This document shows, in pieces, positions 8,914 to 19,300 of a DNA stretch of 64,000 nucleotides. This DNA comes from Leifsonia sp. 466MF (GTDB taxonomy: Bacteria; Actinomycetota; Actinomycetes; Actinomycetales; Microbacteriaceae). Each line of letters opens with the position of its first letter. Within the stretch, counting starts at the first letter, position 1. A program made the position numbers and the translations under genes. The notes beneath the pieces were generated by a model, which was given only the letters and a program-made list of their open reading frames with translations, was not told the DNA's origin and ran no database searches. Where the stretch lies: contig NZ_LT629696.1 of assembly GCF_900100265.1 (NCBI RefSeq), forward strand, positions 620,001 to 684,000, in the 5' to 3' direction.

Positions 8914-9554
8914 GGGACGCGCGACTCCGCGGGCGCGGCCGGATCGGCGGCGACGGCGCGCTGGTCGCTGACCCAGGTGCGGCGGAACGCGCGGGGGTAG
9001 GCACGCACGAGCGTCGTCACCACAGCCGTCGCGATGACCGCCTTGGCCAGATCGCCGGGGACGAAGACGAGGCTCATGAGGGCCGTGGCATCGAGGGGCA
9101 GACGGGTCACAAGACTCTGTACCGGCACACCGAACAGGTAGACGACGAGGATGCCGCCCACGATCATCCCGAGCAGCGTGCGCCACCAGACGGGAGCCCG
9201 GCGACCGGCGTGCACGATCAGGCCGATGACGAACGCGCCGGCGATCCAGCCGAAGAGGTAGCCCGCCGACGGCCCGACGAAGGCTCCGATGCCGCCGTGT
9301 CCGCCCGCGAGGAGGGGGAGTCCGACCGCGACGAGGGCGAGCAGGACGGCCATGCTCAGCGCGCCGAGCCACGGGCCGAGGATGGCGCCCGCCAGCATGA
9401 CGCCGAGGGTCTGAGCCGTGATCGGCACGGAGCCGAAGACGGTGACGCCGGACGGCAGGCCGAGCACCGCCACGAGGGCGGCGAAGACGGCGACGCGGGC
9501 GAGGTCGGTCGCGTCAAGGCGGCGGCGGGGGGCGACGGGGGTCGTGAGGGTCAT
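8910..9554 (-). CDS. bioY: Biotin-specific S component of ECF transporter
   Basis: The protein has 214 residues and about six hydrophobic segments. BioY features include 'VPITAQTLGVMLAGAILGP' near 43-61, 'GGHGGIGAFVGPSAGYLFGW', and 'FVPGDLAKAV' toward the end. It binds biotin at the membrane. It is the first gene of a tightly overlapping bioY-bioM-bioN-CHY operon. Two operator-like palindromes lie 15-45 nt upstream, shared with the divergent TetR gene, so repression by biotin status is expected. Confidence 0.95.
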   Translation of the reverse strand: MTLTTPVAPRRRLDATDLARVAVFAALVAVLGLPSGVTVFGSVPITAQTLGVMLAGAILGPWLGALSMAVLLALVAVGLPLLAGGHGGIGAFVGPSAGYLFGWIAGAFVIGLIVHAGRRAPVWWRTLLGMIVGGILVVYLFGVPVQSLVTRLPLDATALMSLVFVPGDLAKAVIATAVVTTLVRAYPRAFRRTWVSDQRAVAADPAAPAESRVP

Positions 9555-9569
9555 GCGGGATTCCTAACC

Positions 9570-9582
9570 TGAACACTGTTCA
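9570..9582. promoter_or_regulatory. BioQ-like operator 1
   Basis: TGAAC-ACT-GTTCA is a perfect 5-3-5 inverted repeat. It matches the reported actinobacterial BioQ site pattern (TGAAC-N3-GTTxx). It overlaps the likely -35 region of the bioQ promoter and lies just upstream of bioY. Confidence 0.8.
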
Positions 9583-9604
9583 CCTGAACGGTGTTCACTA
9601 TAGT
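9577..9604 (+). promoter_or_regulatory. Promoter of the bioQ-like gene, likely leaderless
   Basis: TATAGT at 9599-9604 is a good -10 element, with TGTTCA at 9577-9582 as a weak -35. The GTG start at 9611 is 7 nt downstream, where transcription should begin, and it lacks a ribosome site. The mRNA is therefore probably leaderless. Confidence 0.6.
9585..9597. promoter_or_regulatory. BioQ-like operator 2
   Basis: TGAAC-GGT-GTTCA is a second perfect 5-3-5 inverted repeat, with its centre 15 bp from that of operator 1. It abuts the -10 element TATAGT of the divergent regulator gene. Two near-identical sites in a 56-bp gap are hard to explain by chance. Confidence 0.8.
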
Positions 9605-9610
9605 GAGAAC

Positions 9611-10219
9611 GTGGCAGGGAACGAAACCGGACGACGACACTCGCGCGACGATGTGGTGGAGGCGGCGCTGCGCATCCTCGACGACCTCGGGCTGCCGGAC
9701 CTGACCATGCGACGGCTGGCGGCATCCCTCGACGTGCAGCCCAGCGCCCTGTACTGGCACTTCCCGAACAAGCAGACGCTGCTGGCCGAGCTCGCCGACC
9801 GCATCGTCGCGACGCGGCCCTCCGTCGACGCGACCGCAGACGATGCCGACTGGGCGGATTCGGTGCGCGCGGAGGCGGCCGCCCTGCGCGATGCGCTCCT
9901 CGCGTACCGCGACGGCGCCGAGGTCGTCTCCAGCACCCTCGCGCTCGGCCTGGGCTCACCCGAGACCGTCGACCGCCTGGGCCGTGCGGTCGCCCGCGGC
10001 GGCTTCGACGCCGAGACCTCCCGGCGTGCCGCCACCGCGCTGCTGCACTTCGTGCTCGGCCACGTCTCGCACGAGCAGCAGCGCCTGCAGTACGACTCGC
10101 TCGGCGTTCTGGCCGCCGGCGACAGCTCGCCGCTCGACGAGGACGACCCCGCGGCGGCCTTCGCCTTCGGCGTCGACCTGCTGGTCGGCGGCCTGGAGCT
10201 CAGTCGCTCCCGAAGGTGA
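9611..10219 (+). CDS. bioQ: TetR-family biotin repressor, BioQ type
   Basis: The protein has 202 residues. A TetR helix-turn-helix lies at about 15-60 ('LTMRRLAASLDVQPSALYWH', then 'PNKQTLLAELADRI'). It is divergent from bioY and shares the two TGAAC-N3-GTTCA palindromes with it. In corynebacteria and mycobacteria a TetR protein called BioQ represses biotin genes from such sites, so this is its probable counterpart. The call rests on context and operator pattern rather than on an alignment. The 3' end overlaps the convergent DUF3566 gene by 20 bp. Confidence 0.82.
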   Translation: MAGNETGRRHSRDDVVEAALRILDDLGLPDLTMRRLAASLDVQPSALYWHFPNKQTLLAELADRIVATRPSVDATADDADWADSVRAEAAALRDALLAYRDGAEVVSSTLALGLGSPETVDRLGRAVARGGFDAETSRRAATALLHFVLGHVSHEQQRLQYDSLGVLAAGDSSPLDEDDPAAAFAFGVDLLVGGLELSRSRR

Positions 10220-10580
10220 CCTTCCAGCCGCCCACGACGTGGACGGCGAGGTTGAACAGGGCGGCGAAGATCGCTCCGAGGGCGGACACCACGATCACCT
10301 CAAGCAGTGCGACGACGAGCGTGAACGTCATCACGTTGGGGAAGGTCAGTCCGGCGACGAGGTTGGCGCCCTGCGCCCCCGCGATGTCCTCGAGGAAGTT
10401 GCTGGCAGCGGCGACCAGACCGAATCGTTCGAGCGCGCTCCAGATGAGCAGGCCGATGACGACCGTGATGGCCGCGACGATGATGCTGACCAGGAAGGAC
10501 ATCTTCAGTGCCGACCAGAAGTCGATGTAGACGAGCCGCATCGTCGCGCGCTTCTTCTGTTTGCTGCCCCGAGACGGCAT
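10200..10580 (-). CDS. DUF3566 membrane protein
   Basis: The protein has 126 residues. ATG 10580 is chosen for the strong GGGGAGG site 6 nt upstream; ATG 10595 is the alternative. The family pattern is clear: 'MRLVYIDFWSALKMSFLVS', a first membrane helix, a linker, a second helix, and a C-terminal 'LFNLAVHVVGGWKVTF'. In many Actinobacteria DUF3566 genes sit next to gyrA; here it is alone and tail-to-tail with the bioQ-like gene, so it may be a second copy or a rearranged one. Function is unknown. Confidence 0.85.
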   Translation of the reverse strand: MPSRGSKQKKRATMRLVYIDFWSALKMSFLVSIIVAAITVVIGLLIWSALERFGLVAAASNFLEDIAGAQGANLVAGLTFPNVMTFTLVVALLEVIVVSALGAIFAALFNLAVHVVGGWKVTFGSD

Positions 10581-10782
10581 GCGGCCCCTCCCCATGATGC
10601 TTCCGCCGTCTCCGGCGTTCCCCGTCGGCCAAGTCTAGGGGACGCACTCTCGCGGCCCGCGCTGGGCGTCGTCCGAGAGTCCATACCGATCGTCCGGTTC
10701 TGCCGTAGAATAAGCATGTATTCCGGCGCGGCCGTAGCGGATTGGGGGCGCTGCGGCCGGGTCGGTACGGCTTCAGCGCGGA

Positions 10783-10834
10783 GTTGACGCAACACGCCGT
10801 CGACCGCCGCGGCCGGACGGCGTGTTGCGTCAAC
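10783..10834. repeat. Long inverted repeat (palindrome 1)
   Basis: Two perfect 19-bp arms (10783-10801 and 10816-10834) flank a 14-nt GC loop. The arms contain CGCAACACGCCGT, which is also found in palindrome 2 at 43741. It lies in the 276-bp gap downstream of the TetR gene at 10857 and upstream of DUF3566. The rest of this gap (10581-10856) shows an AT-richer patch near 10700-10720 and nothing else I can name. Confidence 0.85.
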
Positions 10835-10856
10835 CCGATGGGCCAGCGAACCGGGG

Positions 10857-11486
10857 CTAGCGGATGAGGTCCGGCAGGCGGCGGAGTCGCTCGAATTCGG
10901 CGGCGGGCACGATGCCCGGCAACAGAACCGTCCACAGGTCGCGGACCCGCTCGAGCAGGTCCTTCCGTCGCGCGACCGTCTCCGACACCAGTTGAACGCC
11001 CGTGTACGCCGGGACGACAACGCTCGCCAGCATCCCCGGGTCGAGGTCCGGGCGCAGGTCGCCCTCGTCGACGGCCTGGCGGAACAGCGCTTCCGTCGTG
11101 CGCAGCCAGTCCTCGTACGGCTCGGTCACCGGCGGATCGAACATCGACACGTCGGTCGTGAGTCGAACGCCGGCCTGCACGACAGGATCGGTCAGCAGCT
11201 GGTGCGCGAGCACCGCGCTCAGCCGGACCATCGTCTCCAGCCCCGGAAGTCCCTGCTCGACGACCTCGGCCGCGGCGGCCATCGTGCGTCGGTGCTGCTC
11301 GGTGATGACCGCGCGGGCCAGCTCGTCCTTCGACGGGAAGTGGAAGTACAGCGCGCCCTTGGTGACGCCCGACTCTTCTGCGATGTCGGCGATGGAGGCG
11401 AGGCCGTATCCTCGGCGGCCGAACACCGCGGCGGCTCCGGAGACGATCGTCCCGCGCGTCACCTGCGCCCGCTCCTGCTTCACCAT
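10857..11486 (-). CDS. TetR regulator resembling ArpA/ScbR butyrolactone receptors
   Basis: The protein has 209 residues. The N-terminus 'MVKQERAQVTR' and the DNA-binding region 'SGVTKGALYFHFPSKDELA' (about 38-56) closely follow the ScbR/ArpA receptor subgroup. Those proteins bind gamma-butyrolactone or related signals in Streptomyces. No AfsA-type synthase is present in the window, so the ligand is open. It is divergent from the pyruvate oxidase gene across 130 bp and could control it. Assignment to TetR is firm; the receptor subgroup is a judgement from motif resemblance. Confidence 0.85.
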   Translation of the reverse strand: MVKQERAQVTRGTIVSGAAAVFGRRGYGLASIADIAEESGVTKGALYFHFPSKDELARAVITEQHRRTMAAAAEVVEQGLPGLETMVRLSAVLAHQLLTDPVVQAGVRLTTDVSMFDPPVTEPYEDWLRTTEALFRQAVDEGDLRPDLDPGMLASVVVPAYTGVQLVSETVARRKDLLERVRDLWTVLLPGIVPAAEFERLRRLPDLIR

Positions 11487-11616
11487 GATGGGCTCACGTT
11501 AACGCACAGTTGCTTTGAGGAGGATGCGGCGATTCACGTGCGCGGCGTAGCGTTGGCTGTGCCGGGCCGCCCGCCGCGGGCCGGAAGCACCGCATCCGAT
11601 TCGAGGGGAGACCGCC

Positions 11617-13350
11617 GTGCCCACTGTCGCCGATACCGCCGTCGAGATTCTGAGGGATGCGGGGGTGACGCGCGTCTACGGCATCCCCGGGGACTCGCTC
11701 AACGGCTTCACCGACGCCATCCGCCGGAACGACGGTGTGACGTGGGAGCACGTGCGGCACGAGGAGGCGGCGGCGTTCGCGGCGTCCGCCGAGGCAGCGC
11801 TGACCGGCGAGCTGGCCGTCTGCGCCGGAAGCTGCGGCCCGGGCAACACGCACCTCATCAACGGCCTGTACGACGCCAACCGCAGCCGCGTCCCCGTGCT
11901 CGCGATCGCCGCGCAGATCCCGGGCGCCGAGATCGGCAGCGGGTACTTCCAGGAGACGCACCCGCAGGAGCTGTTCCGCGAGGCGAGCGTCTACACCGAG
12001 CTCGTCAGCCAGGCGGACCAGATGCCCCGCATCCTCGAGATCGCCATGCGCACCGCCGTCGAGCGCCGCGGCGTCGCGGTGATCGTCGTGCCCGGCGAGA
12101 TCTTCCTCGCCGACAGCGCGGGCCGCCGCAAGTCTGCGCCGATCACCTTCTCGCCGCGCGTGACCCGCCCCACCGATCCCGAGCTGCAGGCTGCCGCCGA
12201 CATCCTCAACGACGCGAAGCGGGTCACGATCCTCGCCGGCGCAGGGGCGGAGGGCGGGCACGACCAGCTGCTGGCGATCGCCCAGAAGCTGCAGGCGCCG
12301 ATCGTCCACGCCATGCGGGGCAAGGAGTTCGTCGAGTACGACAACCCGTACGACGTCGGCATGACCGGCCTCCTCGGGTTCTCCTCCGGCTACCGCGCGA
12401 TGGAGTCGTGCGACGCGCTGCTGATGCTCGGCACCGACTTCCCGTACCAGCAGTTCTTCCCCTCGAAAGCGAAGATCGTGCAGGTCGACATCCGCGGCGA
12501 GAACCTCGGCAGACGCGTCCCGCTCGACCTGGGCCTCGTCGGAAGCGTGAAGGACACGGTGGATGCGCTGCTCCCGCTGCTGAAGGACCGCAAGGACCGC
12601 AAGCACCTCGACTCCTCGCTCAGCCATTACGCCAAGACGCGCAAGAGCCTCGACGACCTGGCGGTCAACGACCGCAATCGCACGCCCATCCACCCGCAGT
12701 ACGTCGCGCGGCTGATCAGCGAGCTCGCCGCGGACGACGCCGTGTTCCTGCCGGATGTCGGCTCGCCGGTTGTCTGGGCCGCGCGCTACCTGCGGATGAA
12801 CGGGCGCCGGAGGCTGATCGGCTCGTTCACCCACGGCAGCATGGCGAACGCGCTGCCGCAGGCGATCGGCGCCCAGACGGCGTTCCCGGGGCGGCAGGTG
12901 GTCGCGCTCGCCGGGGACGGCGGCCTCGCGATGCTGCTCGGCGAACTGCTCACGCTGCGGCAGAACAAGCTGCCGGTGAAGATCGTGGTCTTCAACAACT
13001 CCTCGCTCAACTTCGTCGAAGTCGAGATGAAGGCCGCCGGGTTCGTCAACTTCGGCACCAGCCTCGAGAACCCCGACTTCGCGCAGATCGCCCAGGCCGC
13101 GGGCCTGCACGGTCAGCGCGTGGAGAAGCCGGATGAGCTGGAGAGCGCCCTGCGGACGGCGTTCGCCCACGACGGCCCCGCCCTGGTGGATGTGGTGACC
13201 GCCCGGCAGGAGCTCAGCATCCCGCCGGCGATCACGGCGAAGCAGGTCGGCGGCTTCACGCTGTACGCGCTGCGGACGATCATGAACGGTCGGGGAGACG
13301 AGCTGATCGACCTGGCGGACACGAACGTGTTCCGCCGCCTGTTCGACTGA
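11617..13350 (+). CDS. poxB: Pyruvate oxidase / pyruvate:quinone dehydrogenase
   Basis: The protein has 577 residues with a GTG start preceded by GAGGGGAG. It has the three domains of ThDP-dependent enzymes: the N-terminal PYR domain, with 'GIPGDSLNGFTDAIR' and 'HEEAAAFAASAEA' supplying the catalytic glutamate; a central FAD/rossmann-like domain; and a C-terminal PP domain with the ThDP/Mg motif 'GDGGLAMLLGELLTL...NN'. PoxB oxidises pyruvate to acetate and CO2, passing electrons to quinone or oxygen. Acetolactate synthase is the main alternative in the superfamily. The C-terminal extension past the PP domain fits PoxB. Confidence 0.88.
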   Translation: MPTVADTAVEILRDAGVTRVYGIPGDSLNGFTDAIRRNDGVTWEHVRHEEAAAFAASAEAALTGELAVCAGSCGPGNTHLINGLYDANRSRVPVLAIAAQIPGAEIGSGYFQETHPQELFREASVYTELVSQADQMPRILEIAMRTAVERRGVAVIVVPGEIFLADSAGRRKSAPITFSPRVTRPTDPELQAAADILNDAKRVTILAGAGAEGGHDQLLAIAQKLQAPIVHAMRGKEFVEYDNPYDVGMTGLLGFSSGYRAMESCDALLMLGTDFPYQQFFPSKAKIVQVDIRGENLGRRVPLDLGLVGSVKDTVDALLPLLKDRKDRKHLDSSLSHYAKTRKSLDDLAVNDRNRTPIHPQYVARLISELAADDAVFLPDVGSPVVWAARYLRMNGRRRLIGSFTHGSMANALPQAIGAQTAFPGRQVVALAGDGGLAMLLGELLTLRQNKLPVKIVVFNNSSLNFVEVEMKAAGFVNFGTSLENPDFAQIAQAAGLHGQRVEKPDELESALRTAFAHDGPALVDVVTARQELSIPPAITAKQVGGFTLYALRTIMNGRGDELIDLADTNVFRRLFD

Positions 13351-13376
13351 CGCGCGTCGCAGCGGCCGCGACGCCC

Positions 13377-16300
13377 TCAGCCGCTGACGACCGGCAGGTT
13401 CAGGATCGCACGCACGGGCAGGGTGAGCACGGCCTCGGGCGAACCGATGCGCGTGCCGTCGGGCGCGGTCCCTGCCGCGGTGGCCCGGTCGGAGATCGCC
13501 GGGGTGAGCAGGAGATCGGAGGCCGTGGTCGTGTAGGTGGCGGAGCACGTCATCCGCTCGCCGGGCGCCAGGATGCTCGCCGGGCAGTCGACGGCGGACA
13601 GGTTCGCCTGGGCGGACGGCGCAGCGACGGTGTCGGAGACCGTGACGTCGGCGAGCGTGACGTTCCCGGTGTTCGTCACCAGGAACGCGAAGCGGACCTG
13701 CTGACCCACCATCGTCACGGCCGCGGTGTCCGAGGTCTTGACCACGCTGAGCCCTGGATCGTCGGCCGCCGCGATGGTGACGGTCGACGCGGCGGAACGG
13801 ATCGGGTCCGGCGTCGAACCGCCCGGCGGGGTCGGCGGGGTGCCGGAGGCGGTGGCGGTGTCCGTGACGGAGCCGTTGTCCACGTCGGCCTGGGTGGTGG
13901 TGTACGTCGCGGTGCACGTGAGCTGCCCTCCGACGGGGAGGGGATCGGCGGGGCAGTCGATCGGGGACAGGCCGCCCGCTGACGACGGCGCGGCCACCTG
14001 GTCGTCCACGGTGATCCCGGTCAGCGGGACATTGCCGGTGTTGGTGACCAGGAACGTGTACGGGATCTGTTGTCCCGCTCCGACCACGCTCGTCGTCGTG
14101 GAGGACTTCTCGACGCGAATCCCCGGGAGGTCGTCCGCCGTGATGGTCACGCTGGACGGCGGTGAGGCGATCGCCGGCGGGTTCGGAGCATCGGGTCTCG
14201 GCGCGGGGACGGCGGTGGCCACGGCCGTGTCGGTGAGCGACCCGTTGTCGACGTCCGCCTGACTGACCTCGTACGTGGCGGTGCAGGTCATGTCCTGCTG
14301 CGGCGCGAGTGTGGTCGCCGGGCAGTCCACCGGCGAGAGGGCGGCTTGGACGGCCGGGGCCACCTGGACATCGGTCACGACGATGTCCGTGAGCACGGTG
14401 TTTCCGGTGTTCGTCACCAGGAAGTCGTAGGGGATGCGCAGGCCCGCCGTGAACGGGACAGTGCTCGGCTGCGCCATGGACTTCAGCACGGTGATCGAGC
14501 TCGTGTGGGTGACGGGGAGCGTTACGGTGACCGGCGGCGAGGCGACCCGCGGCGGGTTGGGCTCCTCCGGCGTGGCGGGTGGCGTGCCCGTGGCGGTCGC
14601 GGTGTCCGTGACGGAGCCGTTGTCGAGGTCGGCCTGCGTGGTGGTGTAGGTCGCCGTGCAGGTCATGCTGGCCCCGCCGGCGAGGGCGTTCGCGGGACAA
14701 TCCACCGCCGAGAGGCCGGCCGGATCCGACGGCGCGGCGACCACATCCTCGACGGTGATGCCGGTGAGCGGGCTGTTGCCGGTGTTCGTGACCAGGAAGG
14801 TGTACGGGATCTGCTGGCCGACCTGCACCACGTCGGTGGTGGTCGACGATTTGACCACGTCGATGCCGGAGACGATCCCGAAGTAGTGCGACGGATCGTC
14901 GTCGTCGACCCGCACTGCCGCCGGGTCGAGACCTGTGACGGTGCCCGTGTTGGCGTACTGCCCGGCCGTCGCCGTCCCGGTCGCGACGCAGGTGAAGGAC
15001 GCGCCGGGTGCGAGCGGCCCCGCGATGACGTTGCCTCCGGTGGCGTCGCAGTCGATGTCGGCGGCCGCGACCTGGTCGTCCGTGACCGTGACGTCGGTCA
15101 GGTCGACAGCGCCCGAGTTCGTGACCACGTACGTCCACTGCACGGCGCCGCCGACCGGGACGAGCGGTCCGGGAGCGTCGTCGGCGTCCTCCGTGTTGGT
15201 GGCCTTCTCGATGTGGATGCCGGGAGCCGGGAGCACGGCGAGGTCGACGGTGAACGCGGTGAACGAGTCGGGGATGAGCTCCCCGGCGAGTCCGGCGACG
15301 TCGTCACCGGAGGGGCCGTTGCCGCCGACGAGGGCGCCGGCCGCGTACTGGTTCGCCAGCGTGACCGGAGTGCTCGTCAGCCCTGTCGCGGCGGGGTCGG
15401 GGGAGGCGGTGTTGTTGTTGTCGGCATCCTCGTTCGGTGTCAGCGCCGGGCTGGATGCGGTGGTGCGGACCACCGTCCCGGCCAGCGGACCGCCCGCCGC
15501 GAACATCGCGGCGGGAAGGTGCACGACGTACCGGCCGGCCGGGAGGGACGTCACCGACCAGCGCCCGTTCGCATCCGTCGTCGCGGTGCCGACGACATCC
15601 CCGTTCTCGGTCCGCACCTGCACGGCGACGCCGGGGATGCCGTGCTCCCCGCCGTCGAACTTCCCGTCCCCGTTGCTGTCGAGCCAGACCAGGTCGCCCA
15701 GCGAGAAGCCCGGCATCAGCACGTAGGGCTCGTTCGACAGCAGCGGCTGGTTCGCGAACGTGGCCGAGAAGATCATCGCCCGGTTCACGTACACGTTGTC
15801 GAGGTCGGTGCTCGTCGACACCGCGGGGATGGATGCGCGCACCCGGGTCTGCACACCGAGGAACCCGCTGGAGACGAACCGGACGGCGGTCACCGCTCCG
15901 AAATCGGTGACCTCGCCCGCTGTCTGCCAGAGCCCTCCTGGTGCCGCGGGGTTCGCATTGGACGGGTCGCGCGGATCGTGGATCAGCGTGGCGGGAGGTG
16001 CGCTCGAGTAGTACCAGGTGCCCGGCACGGCCCCGGTGGCGCCGCGGAGGTAGGTCGGCGCCGCGAGCGGCCCCGACAGCCGCGCGGTTCCGGTGTAGTC
16101 GGAAGCGTACTGCGATCGTGCCGAACCGGACGCGGGGTCGCCGTCGCCGTTCCACGGCAGCACGTCGATCACGTCCGGCGGCTGGAAGGCGATCTGCGTG
16201 GAGGTGTTCCCCCACTCCAACGACCAGGTGTACGTCTCGCCGCTCGCCACGAACGGCTTGTCGACGCTCTTCGTGATGCCGAGCTGGCCCGATCCGACGA

Positions 16301-19300
16301 TCTGGATCGTCGCCTGCGCCGTCGGCGCGTTCTCCGCGTTGTCCGCCAGCGCCTGCACGGTGTTGACGTGCGTGTCTCCGGGTTGCGCGAGGCTGTCGAC
16401 CGTCGTGCAGATCCGCAGACGTCCGCGGGTCGCTCCCGGGGTGGGGCTGAAGACGGTCTGGCTCGGCGCGGTCACGATCGGGATGTCTCCGGCGACGAAG
16501 GTGACGCGTCGCGTCTGCTGGTCGTAGCTCACGGTCACTCCGGGCGGCAGCAGGTTCTGCGTGCAGACGGAGTCGAAGTGCAGATCGGCGGGGATCGTAT
16601 CCACGAGCCGCAGGTTCTGCAGCGTCGCCCCGACCGTGGTGCGGCTGATCGATGCCGTCAGATCCCAGATGGCGGTGTCGCCTGGGAAGTACTGGGTGGG
16701 GACGATCGCCTTGGCGACGCCGAGCAGCATCCCCGAGAACGGGATCTGGCGCGACACGGTGCCCCACCCGTTGCCGGTGGCGCCGGTCGGCCAACCACCG
16801 ACATTGGTCACGCGCACGCCGGACGGGATCGCCTCCGAGGCGTTGGGGCCGCCGTTGTAGAAGGTCCGGGTCTCGAGCTCGAAGATCAGGTGCGCGGCGA
16901 ACGGCCCTGTCTCGACCCGCGTCGGGTCGACCGGGCGGATGCGCACCATGTTGACCGCGTCCTGCCAGTTCGCGCCGAAGGCCGCCGCCGGGTCGGTCGT
17001 CCACGGACCGGGCGCGTTGCGGCAGTCCGTCGCCGCACCCGTGATCGACGACGCGTCGATGGGGTAGAGGCCGCCGGTCGGCGGGCCATTCTGGGTGTTC
17101 ACCTGATTGGGCCCGACCGCGTACTCGATGACGTAGTTCGCCGGGTTCACGTTGGTGCCGGAGGGGAAGGTCCCCATCCGTGGCGTGCCCGCGACGAGCT
17201 TCAGCACCGAGACATCGAACACGTCGCACAGCTTGAGGTCGGGCACCGACACCCGGTTGTTGTTCGCCGAGAGGCTGACGAACGATTGGACGACGTCGCC
17301 GCCGAAGGTCGGACCGTTGTAGGTGGCGCCGTTGCGGATGTACTGCTTGTTGCCGGTGAGGGAGCCGCACTCCCCGGCGGAGGGGCGCACGCTGCGCACG
17401 TCGAGGTTGTTGCCGGTCGCGGTCGTGCCGTTCCATCCCGGCTCGAAGCCCGTGCCGTTGTTGAGGTCCCCGCCCGCCGTCCACGGGTCGGAGTCGATCG
17501 CCTCGTTGCGCAGATCGAGGGTGACGTTCGACTGGCAGGGGTCGGCCGGCAGCGTGCTCATCGGGATGAAGAAGCGGACGACGATGTTCATGCGGCGATC
17601 GTTGAACCCGCGCTGGTTCGGCGTCGGTCTGATCGTCCACCCGGCCGCCGGCTGGGCACCCATGTCGCACGTGACGGTCGCCGCGTTGGGGTCGGGCTGC
17701 AGAGCATCGCAGCTCGTCAGAAGTGCGCCGGGATGGCTGACCAGCCTGTCCTTGAACGTCACGGGCAGGTCCAGCCACGGTCCGACATTGTCGGGGCCGG
17801 CCAGATCGACGATGTTGAGGAGGTAGTCGACCCGGTAGCCGTTGACCGGGACGCCGTTGACCGTCTGCGTGGTGAAGAACGGTCCTCCGAAGAAGCTCTT
17901 CTGCAGGTCCCACGTGGGTGCGGCCGCGTTTCTGACGATCGTCACGAGGTTGTTGCCGGTGCCGTTCGAGCCGGGTTCGTGATCCGGGCCGTAGTTCGGC
18001 GCGCCGCCGTTGATCACCCAGCGGTCGGTGTCCTGAGCGCGGTTCTGGAAGTCGAACGTGCCGGTCGGGTTGGGCTGACCCGGCTGCCAGGAGGGATCGA
18101 TGGCTCTGTTCATGTCGTCGAGGGGGACGAAGATCGTCATGATCATGTGGCCCTCGCCGGTGTCGCTCCCGCGGCCGCTGTTGGGCCGGATGCTCAGCTG
18201 CCAGCCGTCGGTTCCCTGGACCTCCTCCAGCGGGCAGGTCAGCGTCCACGGCGACGACAGCGAGTTGTCCGCGGGTTCGGCCGAGCGGCACTGGGTGATC
18301 CGCGCGTTCGGGAACTCGGGCATCACGTCGGTGAAGGAGGCCGGCCAGACCAGATCGCTGGCGCCGGCTCCGTGAAGGGTGTCGACGACGTTGAACTTGT
18401 AGCGGACGAGGTACCCCGAGACGGCGACGCCGTTGTACGTGCGGATGGTGAAGTCCGGCCCCGCATTGCCGACGCCGGACGGCGGGTACGGGATCTTCTC
18501 CAGGTCCCACTGCGCCGTGCCGGTGACCTCGACCTGCGGGCCGTCGACGGTGGCCGACGTCCCGGCATCGCCCGCGGGCGCGAATGCCGACATCGTGATC
18601 CCGGCGTGTGACGGGATGGGCGTGTTCGACGCGAAGCGGTAGGCGAGCTGCAGCGCGGCGACATTCGACGACAGGCTTCCGATGTTGCAGATGACGGTGA
18701 TCGAACCGTCGGCATTGACGGTGCGTGACGACGGCGGATTGGCGCCGTTCGCCGCCCCCAGGCATCCTGCCGGGAGCCCGTTCGTGCCCGGCCCGACGAG
18801 TTCGAGCTTGGCGCCGTCGGGCGAGGAGACGGTGAACTGGGCGACCACGTTCGGCACCGAGGCCCCGGTCGGGAGTCCGGTCAGGGCGACGGAGTAGTTC
18901 TGCGACACGGTGTCCATGACGCGCACGATGCAGTTGCCCGGGCCCGAGTCCTTCCCCGGGGCGTCGGTCGCGTCGAACGGCGGCGTTCCCGTGACGGCGA
19001 ACCCGTCGCATCCCTCCGCGACCGGCAGCCGCGCGACGCTGAGGTCGGCGATCGGCTGCATCCCCGCGTCGATCCCCACCGCCTGCGTCGTCCCGGCGAT
19101 GGTCAGTGGCACCGTCACGCCGCGCTCCGGCTGGCCGACCGGAGGCGGCCCGGTGGTGACGAAGTCGTTCTCGCCGGAGGCGGTCGCGGGGAAGTGGAAC
19201 GCAGCGCTCGCGTCCGCGCGGACGACGAAGGTGCCGTCCGCCACGTCCGGGAACCGGTACACCCCGGCCGCGCTGGTCGTGGTCGTCGCGACGACCACAC

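Noticed and set aside
13380..15222. Repeats mistaken for a CRISPR or DNA transposon array
   Set aside because: Units are 350-380 bp, in frame and encode protein modules; no spacers or cas genes.
14346..18611. Long plus-strand frame inside the giant surface protein
   Set aside because: Composition is Arg-rich noise and the opposite frame has clear SdrD-B domains.
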